From Peptostreptococcaceae bacterium pGA-8 (GTDB lineage Bacteria; Bacillota; Clostridia; Peptostreptococcales; Anaerovoracaceae), in contig FONK01000005.1 of the NCBI GenBank assembly GCA_900112915.1, positions 1-64,000 on the forward strand: DNA of 64,000 nucleotides, written 5' to 3'. The translations under genes were made by a program, and so were the position numbers. The notes under the pieces are model-generated. The model worked only from the letters and a program-made list of their open reading frames with translations. It made no database searches and was not told the DNA's origin. How positions within the stretch are numbered: position 1 is the stretch's first letter; every line of letters begins with the position of its first letter. Below are positions 46,248 through 54,488 of the stretch, piece after piece.

Positions 46248-47066
46248 TTATTTGATTATTCTCCAAAGCCCTGTTTTATTAGAGCCGACACGCTCAATAA
46301 TGCCTTTTTCCTTCAAGGACTTGATTGTTCTTTCAACCGTGCTCATACTCAAACTGGTCTTTTCCTTCATTTCGGGCTTGGTGATTTTCGTAGCAGCAGC
46401 GATAAGTTTAAGAACGGCTTGCTCGTTGGCATTAAGAGTCGATTTTATCCCTTCATTTATCACTTCATTTTTGTCATTTATCCCTTCATTTATCACAACA
46501 TTCCGAATGGTGACATTCAGCATAAAAGCGTTGTCGGTGTATTCCGGATCGGGCAGTCCTGCGTTTTCCATTTCATTAAACATACGGTCAACGCCTTCGC
46601 CAAATTCTTTGACATACTCATACTGATGCAGGAACTTGGCGATTTTCGGATTGCGGGAGAAATGCACGGTGCGGAGATTGTTCAGGCGAACAATTCCCGG
46701 CAGGCTGCCCGGACTCTCAACAGTGATGCGGTCGTCAAACATTTTGATCTGAATGTCTGTGCATTTAATGCTGTAATCACGGTGAGCAATTGCATTGACG
46801 ATGCTTTCCTTCCAAGCAAATTCAGGATATTCGGGAGTGGTAACAAAGCGACCGTCGTTACCGAGCCGAGTGCGTTCCTTGATCTGACTTTCAACGAAAT
46901 CCAACGCCTGCCGAACGACATCAAGAATGCGGCCATTAAAGGTTTCATCCTTTATGACATTCATCTCTGTGCCGACCTTTGCTTCGACACCGTCATAACG
47001 GATAAACCGAACTCTTGCACGAGGGAAAAATCTCTACGGATTCTTGCCGAACAGAAGCAAGGCAGC
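46248..47066 (-). pseudogene. Remnant of an AlbA/Schlafen-type ATP-binding regulator (COG2865)
   Basis: On the minus strand a 238-residue frame (46964-46248) encodes the C-terminal half of a COG2865-type protein: ESIVNAIAHRDYS, DDRITVESPGSLPGIV, RNPKIAKFLHQ, EFGEGVDRM and a final winged helix. Homology continues upstream of its ATG through RARVRFIRYDGVEAKVGTE to an in-frame TAG at 47036-47038, and beyond it to AALLLFGKNP, where the normal protein would have a Gln at the stop. The N-terminal AlbA domain is missing altogether; homology stops near 47066. The gene is thus 5'-truncated and carries a nonsense codon. The ends meet a different remnant on the other strand. Confidence 0.8.
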
Positions 47067-47257
47067 TCCTTAATTTGGAGCGCAGCACCTTTTATGACCG
47101 CAAGAAGGAAGCGGTATTGTTGCTCGGAATATCCCTATGGGGTTATGCGATCCCTGTATTCCGTGGTATTTTTGATGCAGAGGGAGATGAGAGCGATATT
47201 CCCGAATTCTTCACCAATACGGAAAAGTCCGACCTTTGTCCGACGAAAGTCCGATGA
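47063..47257 (+). pseudogene. Fragment of a small phage/ICE transcription regulator (ArpU-like)
   Basis: In the frame of codons from 47063, the product QLLNLERSTFYDRKKEAVLL, then GISLWGYAIPVF and an acidic tail, resembles the C-terminus of small sigma-like/ArpU-type regulators of phages and integrative elements; I recognise the pattern (Arg-Ser-Thr-x-Tyr-Asp-Arg-Lys-Lys-Glu-Ala) but not the precise family. The preceding residues in the open frame come from the antisense of the COG2865 remnant, so homology begins at the junction near 47061-47067. No promoter or start belongs to it. Confidence 0.45.
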
Positions 47258-47295
47258 AAATCCGACCGATTTCCTACTGAAAGTCCGACTTTGCC
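47221..47295. repeat. Cluster of five imperfect AAAGTCCGA-type repeats
   Basis: GTCCGA or ATCCGA occurs five times in about 70 bp, mostly as AAAGTCCGAc/t or close variants, immediately after the regulator fragment. A TGCTATAAT -10-like motif follows near 47300. Such clusters occur beside regulators in integrative elements; binding-site function is a guess. Confidence 0.5.
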
Positions 47296-47368
47296 TATGC
47301 TATAATCGCTATGCTGCCGGATCGTGTCCGCTTCTCGGATGCGATAGAAAGCAAATAGACATACAAAG

Positions 47369-47403
47369 CAGTTACAGCCTCGACCGAGGTTTGTAGCTGT
47401 TTT
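47369..47403 (+). terminator. Terminator-like hairpin downstream of the regulator fragment
   Basis: CAGTTACA and TTGTAGCTG arms extend a GC-rich CCTCG/CGAGG core (47378-47382 and 47385-47389), with TTTT directly after. Likely the original terminator of the mobile-element operon. Confidence 0.6.
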
Positions 47404-47404
47404 C

Positions 47405-47431
47405 GGTTCTTTGTCAACCGTTGGGGTGAAT
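47405..47431 (+). mobile_element. Solo ISL3-like terminal repeat
   Basis: GGTTCTTTGTCAACCGTTGG followed by GGTGAAT (47405-47431) is the second copy of the end seen at 46119, in the same orientation, sharing the 14-bp core CCGTTGGGGTGAAT exactly. No transposase or partner end is visible beside it. Confidence 0.5.
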
Positions 47432-47461
47432 GCCCAATTGTTTGATCAAATCTACCTGTAT

Positions 47462-47525
47462 AGCCTATGATATTTAACTAAAAAATAAGTATCATAGGCT
47501 GGATGCAGAAGTGCATCCGGCTTTT
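47462..47525. terminator. Two adjacent hairpins, the second terminator-like
   Basis: The first is a perfect 11-bp dyad AGCCTATGATA/TATCATAGGCT (47462-47472 and 47490-47500). The second, GGATGCA-gaag-TGCATCC (47501-47518), is followed by GGCTTTT. Neither follows an intact gene. Confidence 0.6.
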
Positions 47526-47594
47526 AACTTAATTGCAAAGGTAAGTAAAAATGACGAATTGGAATTGTTTATTGGTAAATAGTTTAAGTGAGTG

Positions 47595-47680
47595 TTTGAA
47601 AAGTCAGAGAAATACCAATTAAAAATATTTGAAAAGTCAGAAAAATACGATAAATTTTATTTGAAAAATCGAAAGAAGGT
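47595..47680 (+). repeat. Three iteron-like direct repeats
   Basis: TTTGAAAAGTCAGA[G/A]AAATAC occurs at 47595 and 47628, and a decayed copy (TTTGAAAAATCGAAAG) at 47660, spaced 33 and 32 bp apart, about three helical turns. The array ends just before the ribosome site of the small ORF at 47686. Confidence 0.65.
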
Positions 47681-47685
47681 TAGAA

Positions 47686-47805
47686 ATGTTATATCGTAAG
47701 ATTGAAAAAGCCTTCGTTTTGTCAAATGCGCGAGATGTAATCCGGAAGGGCAAAATCATATACATCCCCGTTTACTACATTATGTTCTGCAATCCTGCTA
47801 TGTAA
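47686..47805 (+). CDS. Possible small protein of 39 residues, unrecognised
   Basis: ATG 47686 is preceded by GAAAGAAGG about 6 bp away and opens 39 codons ending at TAA 47803. The predicted product starts MLYRKIEKAFVLSNARDVIR and ends with a short hydrophobic, Tyr/Ile-rich segment. I do not recognise it. It follows three iteron-like repeats, so it could be a leader or regulator fragment, or a remnant. No terminator is obvious before msrAB. Confidence 0.25.
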   Translation: MLYRKIEKAFVLSNARDVIRKGKIIYIPVYYIMFCNPAM

Positions 47806-47935
47806 CTTTTTTGCAATAAAACCTTAATTTTATCTCTCAGCAATACGGTGTATAAATTTACCAATAAATGTACAGGCACAATATGACAAACAAACTAAAG
47901 AACAGAAAAATAGAGTGCCGGATTGAGAGGTGTCC

Positions 47936-49042
47936 ATGAGCTTGAAAAAGGTAACTGCCATAGGACTGGTAATAATACTGTCAATTGGCGTATTCTATGC
48001 TTACACTAAGCTTTCAAAAATAGGCTCCATGAGCATAGGTGAGAGGATAGTAAATTCAGTGACTATGAACACAGACAAGGAGGAAAAGATGAATAAGAAT
48101 GCAGCAACAAAAGAGATATACCTGGCAGGCGGTTGTTTTTGGGGAATGGAAGAGTATTTTTCACGACTTGACGGAGTTGAAGATGTAACGGTAGGCTATG
48201 CTAATGGTACTACTGAGAAAACCGGCTATGAGCTTCTAAAGGTGACAAAACATGCGGAGACCATACACATCACATATGACGCAAGCACTATCAACTTGAG
48301 GACGATTCTTTTGCACTATTTCCGAGTAATAGATCCAACAAGTGTAAACAAGCAGGGAAATGATGTGGGAGAGCAGTATAGAACCGGCATATATTATAAA
48401 AATGATGAGGATTTGGCAACAATACGGGAGATAATAGAGGAGAAGGAAGCTGAACTAAATCAGAAGGTGGCTGTGGAAGTTAAGCCTATAGAGCACTATA
48501 TTTTGGCTGAAAAATATCATCAGGATTATTTAAAGAAGAATCCTAACGGATATTGCCATATTGATGTAAATCGTGCAAAGGATCCGGTGATAGATGCTAA
48601 GCTATATAAAAAGCCGTCCAAGGAAGAGCTTAAGGCTAAGCTTTCAAAGGAAGAATACGCCGTTACTCAGGAGGATAATACGGAGCCGGCATTTAGCAAT
48701 CGCTATTGGGATAGTTTTAAGGATGGCATATATGTAGATGTTGCAACGGGGGAGCCTCTTTTTTCCTCAAAGGATAAGTTTAAGTCAGGTTGCGGATGGC
48801 CAAGCTTTACGAAACCAATATCCTCAGATGTTATTACAGCCCATGAGGATTCAAGTTTTAATATGAAGCGCATTGAGGTTAGGAGCAGAGTAGGGAACTC
48901 TCATTTGGGACATGTATTTGATGATGGGCCGAAAGATAAGGGGGGACTTCGTTTCTGCATTAATAGTCTAGCCATAAAATTTATACCTAAAGATAAGATG
49001 GTTGAGGAAGGCTATGGGGATTTGCTGAAATATGTAAAATAA
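47936..49042 (+). CDS. msrAB: Membrane-anchored peptide methionine sulfoxide reductase MsrA-MsrB fusion
   Basis: Start chosen at ATG 47936, with GAGAGG 6 bp upstream; GTG 47930 falls inside that site. The 368-residue protein has an N-terminal hydrophobic anchor (~5-22), then MsrA with catalytic Cys in [11 protein letters not shown] and the EQYRTGIYY motif, then MsrB with [15 protein letters not shown] and the catalytic Cys in RFCIN. It repairs both S and R methionine sulfoxides in proteins, here probably outside the membrane. The MsrB part lacks the zinc-binding CxxC pairs, as in Neisseria PilB-type forms. A terminator follows at 49088. Confidence 0.95.
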   Translation: MSLKKVTAIGLVIILSIGVFYAYTKLSKIGSMSIGERIVNSVTMNTDKEEKMNKNAATKEIYLAGGCFWGMEEYFSRLDGVEDVTVGYANGTTEKTGYELLKVTKHAETIHITYDASTINLRTILLHYFRVIDPTSVNKQGNDVGEQYRTGIYYKNDEDLATIREIIEEKEAELNQKVAVEVKPIEHYILAEKYHQDYLKKNPNGYCHIDVNRAKDPVIDAKLYKKPSKEELKAKLSKEEYAVTQEDNTEPAFSNRYWDSFKDGIYVDVATGEPLFSSKDKFKSGCGWPSFTKPISSDVITAHEDSSFNMKRIEVRSRVGNSHLGHVFDDGPKDKGGLRFCINSLAIKFIPKDKMVEEGYGDLLKYVK

Positions 49043-49087
49043 CCATTTAACATCGCCAAATTAATTTGATATTGGTATTAGTTCATA

Positions 49088-49134
49088 AAGTCCATTATAT
49101 TTCGGGAGAAATCTCAAAATATAGTGGGCTTTTA
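49088..49134 (+). terminator. Terminator after msrAB
   Basis: Arms AAGTCCATTATATTT (49088-49102) and AAATATAGTGGGCTT (49117-49131) pair over 15 positions with two G-U pairs and are followed by TTT. Confidence 0.8.
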
Positions 49135-49197
49135 TAGTGCTTCAGATAAGGAATATTTATGTAAATCAAAAAAATTTGGAAAAAGATATATTACTAC

Positions 49198-49226
49198 TTG
49201 ACAGTTAGCTATGGCTAACATAATAT
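49198..49226 (+). promoter_or_regulatory. TetR-MATE operon promoter with operator dyad in the spacer
   Basis: A perfect -35 TTGACA (49198-49203) and TAATAT (49221-49226) are 17 bp apart. The spacer contains the perfect dyad GTTAGC-tatg-GCTAAC (49204-49219), placed exactly where a TetR dimer would block RNA polymerase. The regulator gene starts 59 bp downstream, so autoregulation of the efflux operon is likely. Confidence 0.8.
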
Positions 49227-49233
49227 ATAGATA

Positions 49234-49255
49234 TTACCGATAAAACTCTCGGTAA
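49234..49255 (+). other. Leader hairpin of the TetR gene
   Basis: TTACCGA (49234-49240) and TCGGTAA (49249-49255) form a 7-bp stem with an 8-nt loop in the 5' leader, ending about 20 nt before the GGGGAGG ribosome site. It could be a second operator or an RNA stability element. Confidence 0.4.
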
Positions 49256-49284
49256 AGATTGTAAATTTTGTTGGGGAGGTAATT

Positions 49285-49896
49285 ATGTCAAAGCGAATAA
49301 GATTAAAACCTGAAGATAGAAGAGCTAAGATATTAGAAAGTTCCATAGAGATTTTTAACAAAAAGGGATATAAAGAGACAACCATGGCTGACTTAGTTGA
49401 AGCCTCAGATCTTTCTTTTGGAGGCTTCTACCACTATTACAGTGATAAGGCTGATGTTTTGATGGATATAATGAGAGAAGGAAATAGGTATAGATTAGAG
49501 GAAAATAGAAGATTTCTTAAAGAACATCCTAATCTAGGTAAGGAAGAAATTTTAATAGAAATGGGCATTAATAAGCTTTTAGACAAGAATACAATGAAGC
49601 CCATTTACTCTATGCTGCTTATGGAAGTCAAAAGTGATGAAAAGATTAGGAAATTATACAATGAATTAATTAAAGAAGGAATGGAGGATTTCAGAGATTT
49701 TCTAGGAGAAAGTCATATAGATATTTTATCAGATATGAAATCTGAGTTTTTCCTCGGTGTGATAAACAGCCTTTTCTTAGGAATCTATGCTCTTGATTTG
49801 GAAGATATATTTTCTCAAGACAGAGAAGCCTTAAAAGATATTATAAAAACCATGCTTAAACATATTAAAAATAAAGGAGAAGTATATGAGAAATAA
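49285..49896 (+). CDS. TetR/AcrR-family repressor
   Basis: A 203-residue TetR-family protein: an N-terminal helix-turn-helix DNA-binding domain (RRAKILESSIEIFNKKGY, TTMADLVEASDLSFGGFYHYYSDKADVL, ~12-60) followed by an all-helical ligand-binding and dimer domain. The start is supported by GGGGAGG. It overlaps the MATE transporter gene by 11 bp and its own promoter carries a 6-4-6 dyad, so it most likely represses this operon until a transported compound binds. The ligand is unknown. Confidence 0.92.
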   Translation: MSKRIRLKPEDRRAKILESSIEIFNKKGYKETTMADLVEASDLSFGGFYHYYSDKADVLMDIMREGNRYRLEENRRFLKEHPNLGKEEILIEMGINKLLDKNTMKPIYSMLLMEVKSDEKIRKLYNELIKEGMEDFRDFLGESHIDILSDMKSEFFLGVINSLFLGIYALDLEDIFSQDREALKDIIKTMLKHIKNKGEVYEK

Positions 49897-51262
49897 TGAA
49901 CAAACACTTATTTTGGAAGGAAATATTTGGAAAATGATGTGGACCTTATCTTGGCCTGCAATTGTGGCAATGGTATTATATGGTCTAAATGTATTTATAG
50001 ATGGCATTTTTGTCGGGCAATTCATTGGCGAAACTGCCTTAGGGGGAATAACCCTTGTTTACCCTATAACACAAATATTAAATGGAGTTGGCACCTTAAT
50101 AGGTGTAGGCGCAGGGTCTTATCTCAGCATTTTAATAGGCAAAAAAGATTTTGAAAAACAACATAGGCTAATGGGTAATGTAAACTACCTTATTCTAATA
50201 AGCAGCGCTATAGTAACGGTTTTGGGAATAATTACTATGCCTTATATTTTGAACTTTTTAGGAGCCAAAGAAGCAGAATATGCATACAGCAAAGATTACA
50301 TAACTACTGTCTTATTTGGAAGTATATTTTGGATTGCCGGTCTCGCCTATAATATGATTGTTCGTGCAGAAGGTAGAATGAAAACTGCTGCTTTTATGAT
50401 GGGAACAGGTCTTGTGGCAAATGTAATCTTAAACTATATATTTGTTGCAATACTCCATTGGGGTGTTATAGGAATTGCCTTAGGGACAAACATAGGAATG
50501 TTGATCTATACACTGCAATTTATTGTCTATATGGCAAGGAAAAAAGCCAGCTTTGAATCTAACTATTTGTCATTAAAAAGAGTTCATGATGATAAAAAGC
50601 AAATCATGTCTCTCGGATTCCCATCTCTTCTAATGAGCGTAATGTATGTAATTCAAATGTTTGTCATAATGTATTCTTTGAAAACCTATGGTGTTGATAG
50701 CGATGTATCTTTTTATGGAGCAGTATTTAGGCTTTTCAATTTATTCTTGACACCTATTTATGGATTAATGCGAGCATTACAGCCGGCTATAGGAATAAAT
50801 TTTGGAGCAGGACATTACAAAAGAGTATCACAGTCATTTAAACTTTTTGCCTTTGTAGCGGCGTTGATTATGTTGCCGTTCTGGGCAGTAGCTATGCTGA
50901 AGCCTGATTTTATGATGCATATGTCACTGCCTGACAGGGTGTTCACGGATATTGATGTAAGCAACTTTAGGTTTATGCTGGGTCTTTGCCCGGTACTTCC
51001 TGCAATTTTCATGGCTATGACATATTGGCCTGCAGTTGGAAATGCAAAACCGGCAGCGATTCTAGGGATTAGCAGGCAACTGTTTTTGTATATTCCTGCA
51101 ATGCTGATTCTACCTAAATTATTTGGAGTTTCTTGGCTTTATAAAGGCTCCTTTGTAATTGATTTGGCAATTATAGTAATTGTTTTGACTATGGTACTGA
51201 AAGAATTAAAAGTGTTATGCACAAAAGAGAAACCCTTGGCAGTCAATAGTAATAATCTATAG
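49886..51262 (+). CDS. MATE-family multidrug efflux transporter
   Basis: A 458-residue membrane protein with 12 predicted helices and the MATE pattern: SWPAIVAMVLYGLNVFIDGIFVG (given in part: LNVFIDGIFVGQF) in TM1-2, TLIGVGAGSYLSILIGK, and RPALQPAIGINFGAG-like sequence (RALQPAIGINFGAG) at the second half start. It exports cationic drugs or toxic compounds using a Na+ or H+ gradient. Coupled to the TetR repressor by an 11-bp overlap with AAAGGAG upstream. The substrate cannot be read from the sequence. Confidence 0.92.
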   Translation: MRNNEQTLILEGNIWKMMWTLSWPAIVAMVLYGLNVFIDGIFVGQFIGETALGGITLVYPITQILNGVGTLIGVGAGSYLSILIGKKDFEKQHRLMGNVNYLILISSAIVTVLGIITMPYILNFLGAKEAEYAYSKDYITTVLFGSIFWIAGLAYNMIVRAEGRMKTAAFMMGTGLVANVILNYIFVAILHWGVIGIALGTNIGMLIYTLQFIVYMARKKASFESNYLSLKRVHDDKKQIMSLGFPSLLMSVMYVIQMFVIMYSLKTYGVDSDVSFYGAVFRLFNLFLTPIYGLMRALQPAIGINFGAGHYKRVSQSFKLFAFVAALIMLPFWAVAMLKPDFMMHMSLPDRVFTDIDVSNFRFMLGLCPVLPAIFMAMTYWPAVGNAKPAAILGISRQLFLYIPAMLILPKLFGVSWLYKGSFVIDLAIIVIVLTMVLKELKVLCTKEKPLAVNSNNL

Positions 51263-51306
51263 AATATTTTTATTCAGCTTCCCAGCTGAGTGTGGAAATC
51301 ATAAAT

Positions 51307-51335
51307 TTGAACCTATATTAAATCTATGCTAAAAT
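51307..51335 (+). promoter_or_regulatory. Promoter of the two-component operon
   Basis: TTGAAC (51307-51312), a 17-bp spacer and TAAAAT (51330-51335). CTAAAATAG is repeated directly 10 bp later, giving a second potential -10. The start codon is 30 bp downstream. Confidence 0.65.
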
Positions 51336-51364
51336 AGTCTAAAATAGCGATAAATAGGTGAAAA

Positions 51365-53071
51365 ATGGACAAGATTAGCGAAAAAATTATATATAGAATA
51401 GTAATAATGATTATAGGAAGCTTCTTAATCATTGAGGCTATATATCTTTTTTCAGGTGATAAATATCAGATTCTTTATGCACCTTCTCTTAGGATTACAA
51501 AATATCTGTTTTTCATAATGTTTTTCACCAGCTGGGGAGCCTTTACCAATTATAGGTGCGCTAATAGAAACATAAAAAATTTGCTGAATTTGCTAAGTAT
51601 CTGCATAGTTGCAGAGGTTATGTTGGATTTTATAAAGGACATTATTGTTTTCGACATAGGCTTAACCAAGGCATTTTGGTACATTGGACTTTTGCCTGAG
51701 TATTTGATTCCATTTTTCTTTTATATGACAGCCCTAGCCCACGGTGAAACAGCTATGACAAAAAAGCTGCACACAAAAATTATATGGTCAATGTCCATTA
51801 CAGCCATTTGCGTGTTGGCTATTTTGACAAACGAGCTTCACCACGGCATTTTTCACTTGAATTACAAAGAAGGCCTTTGGGACCTGACATATAGTTATGA
51901 GCCTGCGTATTTTATCATTTACATATGGGCAGTGCTTTGCTATGCAATGGCGATTATTATTTTGATTATTAAAGCCAGAAACATAGAAACAAAAAAATAT
52001 TTTTGGCTCCCGATAACAATCGGTATAATACTGTTTTGTTATACCTTCGCTTTTGTTGCAGGATTATTTGGACCGGGATATGTAAAAGCTACCGGAGATC
52101 CGGGGCTGTACATATATCTCATTGTTGTAGCTATTCTTGAGGGGCTGTTGCGAAAACGTTTTCTGCCGGTAAACTCCGGATATGGGGAATTTTTCTTAAG
52201 CTCCACAGTCGGAATGGCAATTGAAGATGAAAGTGGTCGGGTCAAGTATAGGACGAGAAACTATGGCAAAAAAGACGTACTTTCAATCGTGCATAAAATA
52301 AATGGGGGGGGTAGAGTAACCTTTGAAGAGAATGTAGAAACCTTGAAATTGCTTCGATATAGCCTTGAGAGGAAGAACAAAGAGCTTACTGTGCAAAAAG
52401 CTGCCCTGGATGCGAAAGCATCTCTGGAAGGCGAGCTTATGGCTGTAGAATATAGAAATAGACTTTATAACGAAGTTGAAGATACTTTGGCAAATAAGTT
52501 CAGTATGGTAAGGGTTCTTATTGATTTGGTAAACAAAGAGCTTAAGGGAAACGATAATCCAAGGTCTGTTAATCAGTTACTGAAAAAAATCAGCGTTTTG
52601 ATTACCTACATAAAGCGAAAATGTAATTTTATTTTGTTGGCAAAGGAAAATAAAAAAATATCGACAGTAGAGGTTGAGCTTGCCATAAGAGAGAGTTTGA
52701 CTAGCATTGAAACTCTGGGGATAAATTGTGCCATTATGAATGGTACAGTTGGAGAAAAACTCAGTACAATTGTGGCTATGCTCTTCTTTGATTGGTATGA
52801 AGAACTCGTGGAGACCTTTTCCTATGCAGAGGTTGACTCTTTTGCCGTAACCTTCTTGAAGGATGCGGATGGCTATGTTAAACTGACAGCATTTCTTGAT
52901 GCAGCCGGTAGCGATAAAAGTGGAAAAAATCCAATTCAAATGAAGTTCTCCCATGCTTTGGTATCCAGAGCCAAGGACTATGGAGGGATTATTAAAAGTC
53001 ACTATGAGGGCAATTCATACATATATTCCATAGCGATGAGAGATAATATGGAGGGAAATGATGTTTTATAG
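51365..53071 (+). CDS. 7TM sensor protein with degenerate histidine-kinase-like C-terminus
   Basis: A 568-residue protein. Seven or eight membrane helices (to about residue 265) resemble the N-terminal 7TM region of some histidine kinases. A coiled-coil segment follows (~320-370), then a ~190-residue C-terminal region whose layout suggests a kinase dimerisation and ATPase fold, but the Asn (N) box and Gly-rich (G) boxes are not recognisable. It may therefore be a pseudokinase receptor that works through the true kinase encoded next, which it overlaps by 14 bp. The ligand is unknown. GGTG precedes its ATG. Confidence 0.65.
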   Translation: MDKISEKIIYRIVIMIIGSFLIIEAIYLFSGDKYQILYAPSLRITKYLFFIMFFTSWGAFTNYRCANRNIKNLLNLLSICIVAEVMLDFIKDIIVFDIGLTKAFWYIGLLPEYLIPFFFYMTALAHGETAMTKKLHTKIIWSMSITAICVLAILTNELHHGIFHLNYKEGLWDLTYSYEPAYFIIYIWAVLCYAMAIIILIIKARNIETKKYFWLPITIGIILFCYTFAFVAGLFGPGYVKATGDPGLYIYLIVVAILEGLLRKRFLPVNSGYGEFFLSSTVGMAIEDESGRVKYRTRNYGKKDVLSIVHKINGGGRVTFEENVETLKLLRYSLERKNKELTVQKAALDAKASLEGELMAVEYRNRLYNEVEDTLANKFSMVRVLIDLVNKELKGNDNPRSVNQLLKKISVLITYIKRKCNFILLAKENKKISTVEVELAIRESLTSIETLGINCAIMNGTVGEKLSTIVAMLFFDWYEELVETFSYAEVDSFAVTFLKDADGYVKLTAFLDAAGSDKSGKNPIQMKFSHALVSRAKDYGGIIKSHYEGNSYIYSIAMRDNMEGNDVL

Positions 53072-54368
53072 TCTTGAAACGATGAGTCCCATAATAATTT
53101 ATCCAGTGCTTATCTTTGGATTGCAATCAATTATAGTTCAATCAGTGCTTCTGTTCCTGGATATCGCATCATTGCAATTTGAATACAAGCTCAGGGCTGT
53201 AGCTCTTGATATTTTGTCCACAATCACTCATGCTTTAATCCTTACAGTCATTATAACTGCTTGGTACCAAGGGAACCTTGGCATGCTTTCCGAATATAAG
53301 TCTTATTCTGAGCCCTTCGCAATTTTTGTTATTTGTTTTGCCATTACTGTTTTTGTATTAACCTTCAGACGAGGCGTAGTTTACTTAATAAGTGGTAGAA
53401 AACGTCTTATGCCCAATTCCGTAAAAGAGGCTATCGATACATTGCCCATCGGACTTGCATTTGGGAAGGAAGATGGCAGCTTACTTTTAGCGAACAAAAA
53501 AATATATGAGATTGGTTTTGACGTTATTGGCAGGGATTTGCAGGATCTTAGACTTTTTTGGCAGTTAATAAAGACCGGACAGGTAGCCCATGGATGGTCA
53601 ACAAAAAATACCGGAGTGAATGAAATTCTGGTACGCAACGATAAAATAACATATCAGTTCTCAATCTCTCGCATAAGTCTGGAAGAATATGAGTATTATG
53701 AGATGGTTATCTTAGATGTTACTGAAATTGATAAAATAATAAGTGAGATTTCAGATGCAAACGAAAAGCTTGAGGCTGCAACAAAAGAGTTGAAGCAGAT
53801 GAGTTTTAATGAGGAAATGCTTCGACAGGAGAAAGAGCTTCTTCGCTTAAAAAGCTTTTTCCATGATGAGCTCGGTCGTGATGTGACCATGATTTCAAGG
53901 TGCTTAGAGAGAGGTCAGAATACTGAAGACATTATTTTATTAGCACAGCTGATTTCCAGAGACTTGGAAAATATTAAGATTAGGAAGAAGCAAAACGCCA
54001 AGGATGCCCTTTCAACATTAAAAAAGCTTACCGGCAGTGTAGGCGTTAATTTAGAAATAAGAGGTGAGATTCCCTTTGACCTTCTTATTGGACAAATTAT
54101 GGTGGATATAATCAGTGAAGCTGTTACTAATGCCGTAAGACATGGGAAGACCGATGAAGTTCTGGTGAATATTGAGGATAAAGGTGATTTTATTGTGATG
54201 GAGATAGAAAATGACGGTAACATGCCGGCACATAAAGATGGCGTTCCTGTAAGAGAAGGCGGAGGCATCAAGGGCATGAGAAATCGTGTAAAATCAATTG
54301 ATGGCACCATGAGTATAGATGTGAGTGATAAATTTAAAATAAAATTCAGCTTCCCAAAGGTAAGCTGA
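53058..54368 (+). CDS. Sensor histidine kinase (NarX/DesK-like HATPase)
   Basis: A 436-residue kinase with three or four N-terminal membrane helices (to ~115), a PAS-like region (~125-225), a coiled coil and a kinase core. A probable phospho-His is in SFFHDELGRDV (~271). The ATPase domain has a clear N box (SEAVTNAVRHGKTDE), a D box region (EIENDGNMP) and G box (GGGIKGMRNRV). It should phosphorylate the NarL-type regulator on the opposite strand at 54485. GGAGGG lies upstream of the two adjacent Met codons. Convergent arrangement with the regulator gene is unusual but their pairing is likely. Confidence 0.85.
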   Translation: MMFYSLETMSPIIIYPVLIFGLQSIIVQSVLLFLDIASLQFEYKLRAVALDILSTITHALILTVIITAWYQGNLGMLSEYKSYSEPFAIFVICFAITVFVLTFRRGVVYLISGRKRLMPNSVKEAIDTLPIGLAFGKEDGSLLLANKKIYEIGFDVIGRDLQDLRLFWQLIKTGQVAHGWSTKNTGVNEILVRNDKITYQFSISRISLEEYEYYEMVILDVTEIDKIISEISDANEKLEAATKELKQMSFNEEMLRQEKELLRLKSFFHDELGRDVTMISRCLERGQNTEDIILLAQLISRDLENIKIRKKQNAKDALSTLKKLTGSVGVNLEIRGEIPFDLLIGQIMVDIISEAVTNAVRHGKTDEVLVNIEDKGDFIVMEIENDGNMPAHKDGVPVREGGGIKGMRNRVKSIDGTMSIDVSDKFKIKFSFPKVS

Positions 54369-54417
54369 ATTAAAAAAAGAAAATGTATTAAATACTTGAA
54401 CTATATTAAAATATAGC

Positions 54418-54488
54418 CTAGAGCAATATTACACCATTTAAGGAATTAATGCAATACAATTTTTTAATTGGTTTAAATATTGCTCTAG
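54418..54488. terminator. Long dyad between convergent kinase and regulator genes
   Basis: Perfect 13-bp arms CTAGAGCAATATT (54418-54430) and AATATTGCTCTAG (54476-54488) surround a 45-nt AT-rich loop. The right arm covers the regulator's stop codon and runs into TTTATTTTT. It may terminate kinase transcription; the long loop is atypical. Confidence 0.5.

Larger units (their letters stand above)
47258..47929. other. Gene-poor 670-bp stretch of mobile-element debris
   Basis: This interval holds the end of the GTCCGA repeat cluster, a terminator-like hairpin (47369-47403), a second ISL3-like end (47405-47431), two hairpins (47462-47500 and 47501-47525), three iteron-like repeats (47595-47680) and one 39-codon ORF (47686-47805). 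Nothing else coding was seen. The last ~120 bp lead into msrAB and are AT-rich without a clear promoter. Confidence 0.6.

Noticed and set aside
46230-47396. A 388-codon plus-strand open frame across the mobile-debris region
   Set aside because: It is antisense to the recognisable COG2865 remnant for most of its length, has Cys/Phe-rich text without domain character, and no ribosome site.
47595-47680. The three direct repeats as a CRISPR array
   Set aside because: Repeats are about 21 bp with 11-12 bp between them, the third copy is decayed, and no cas gene is present.
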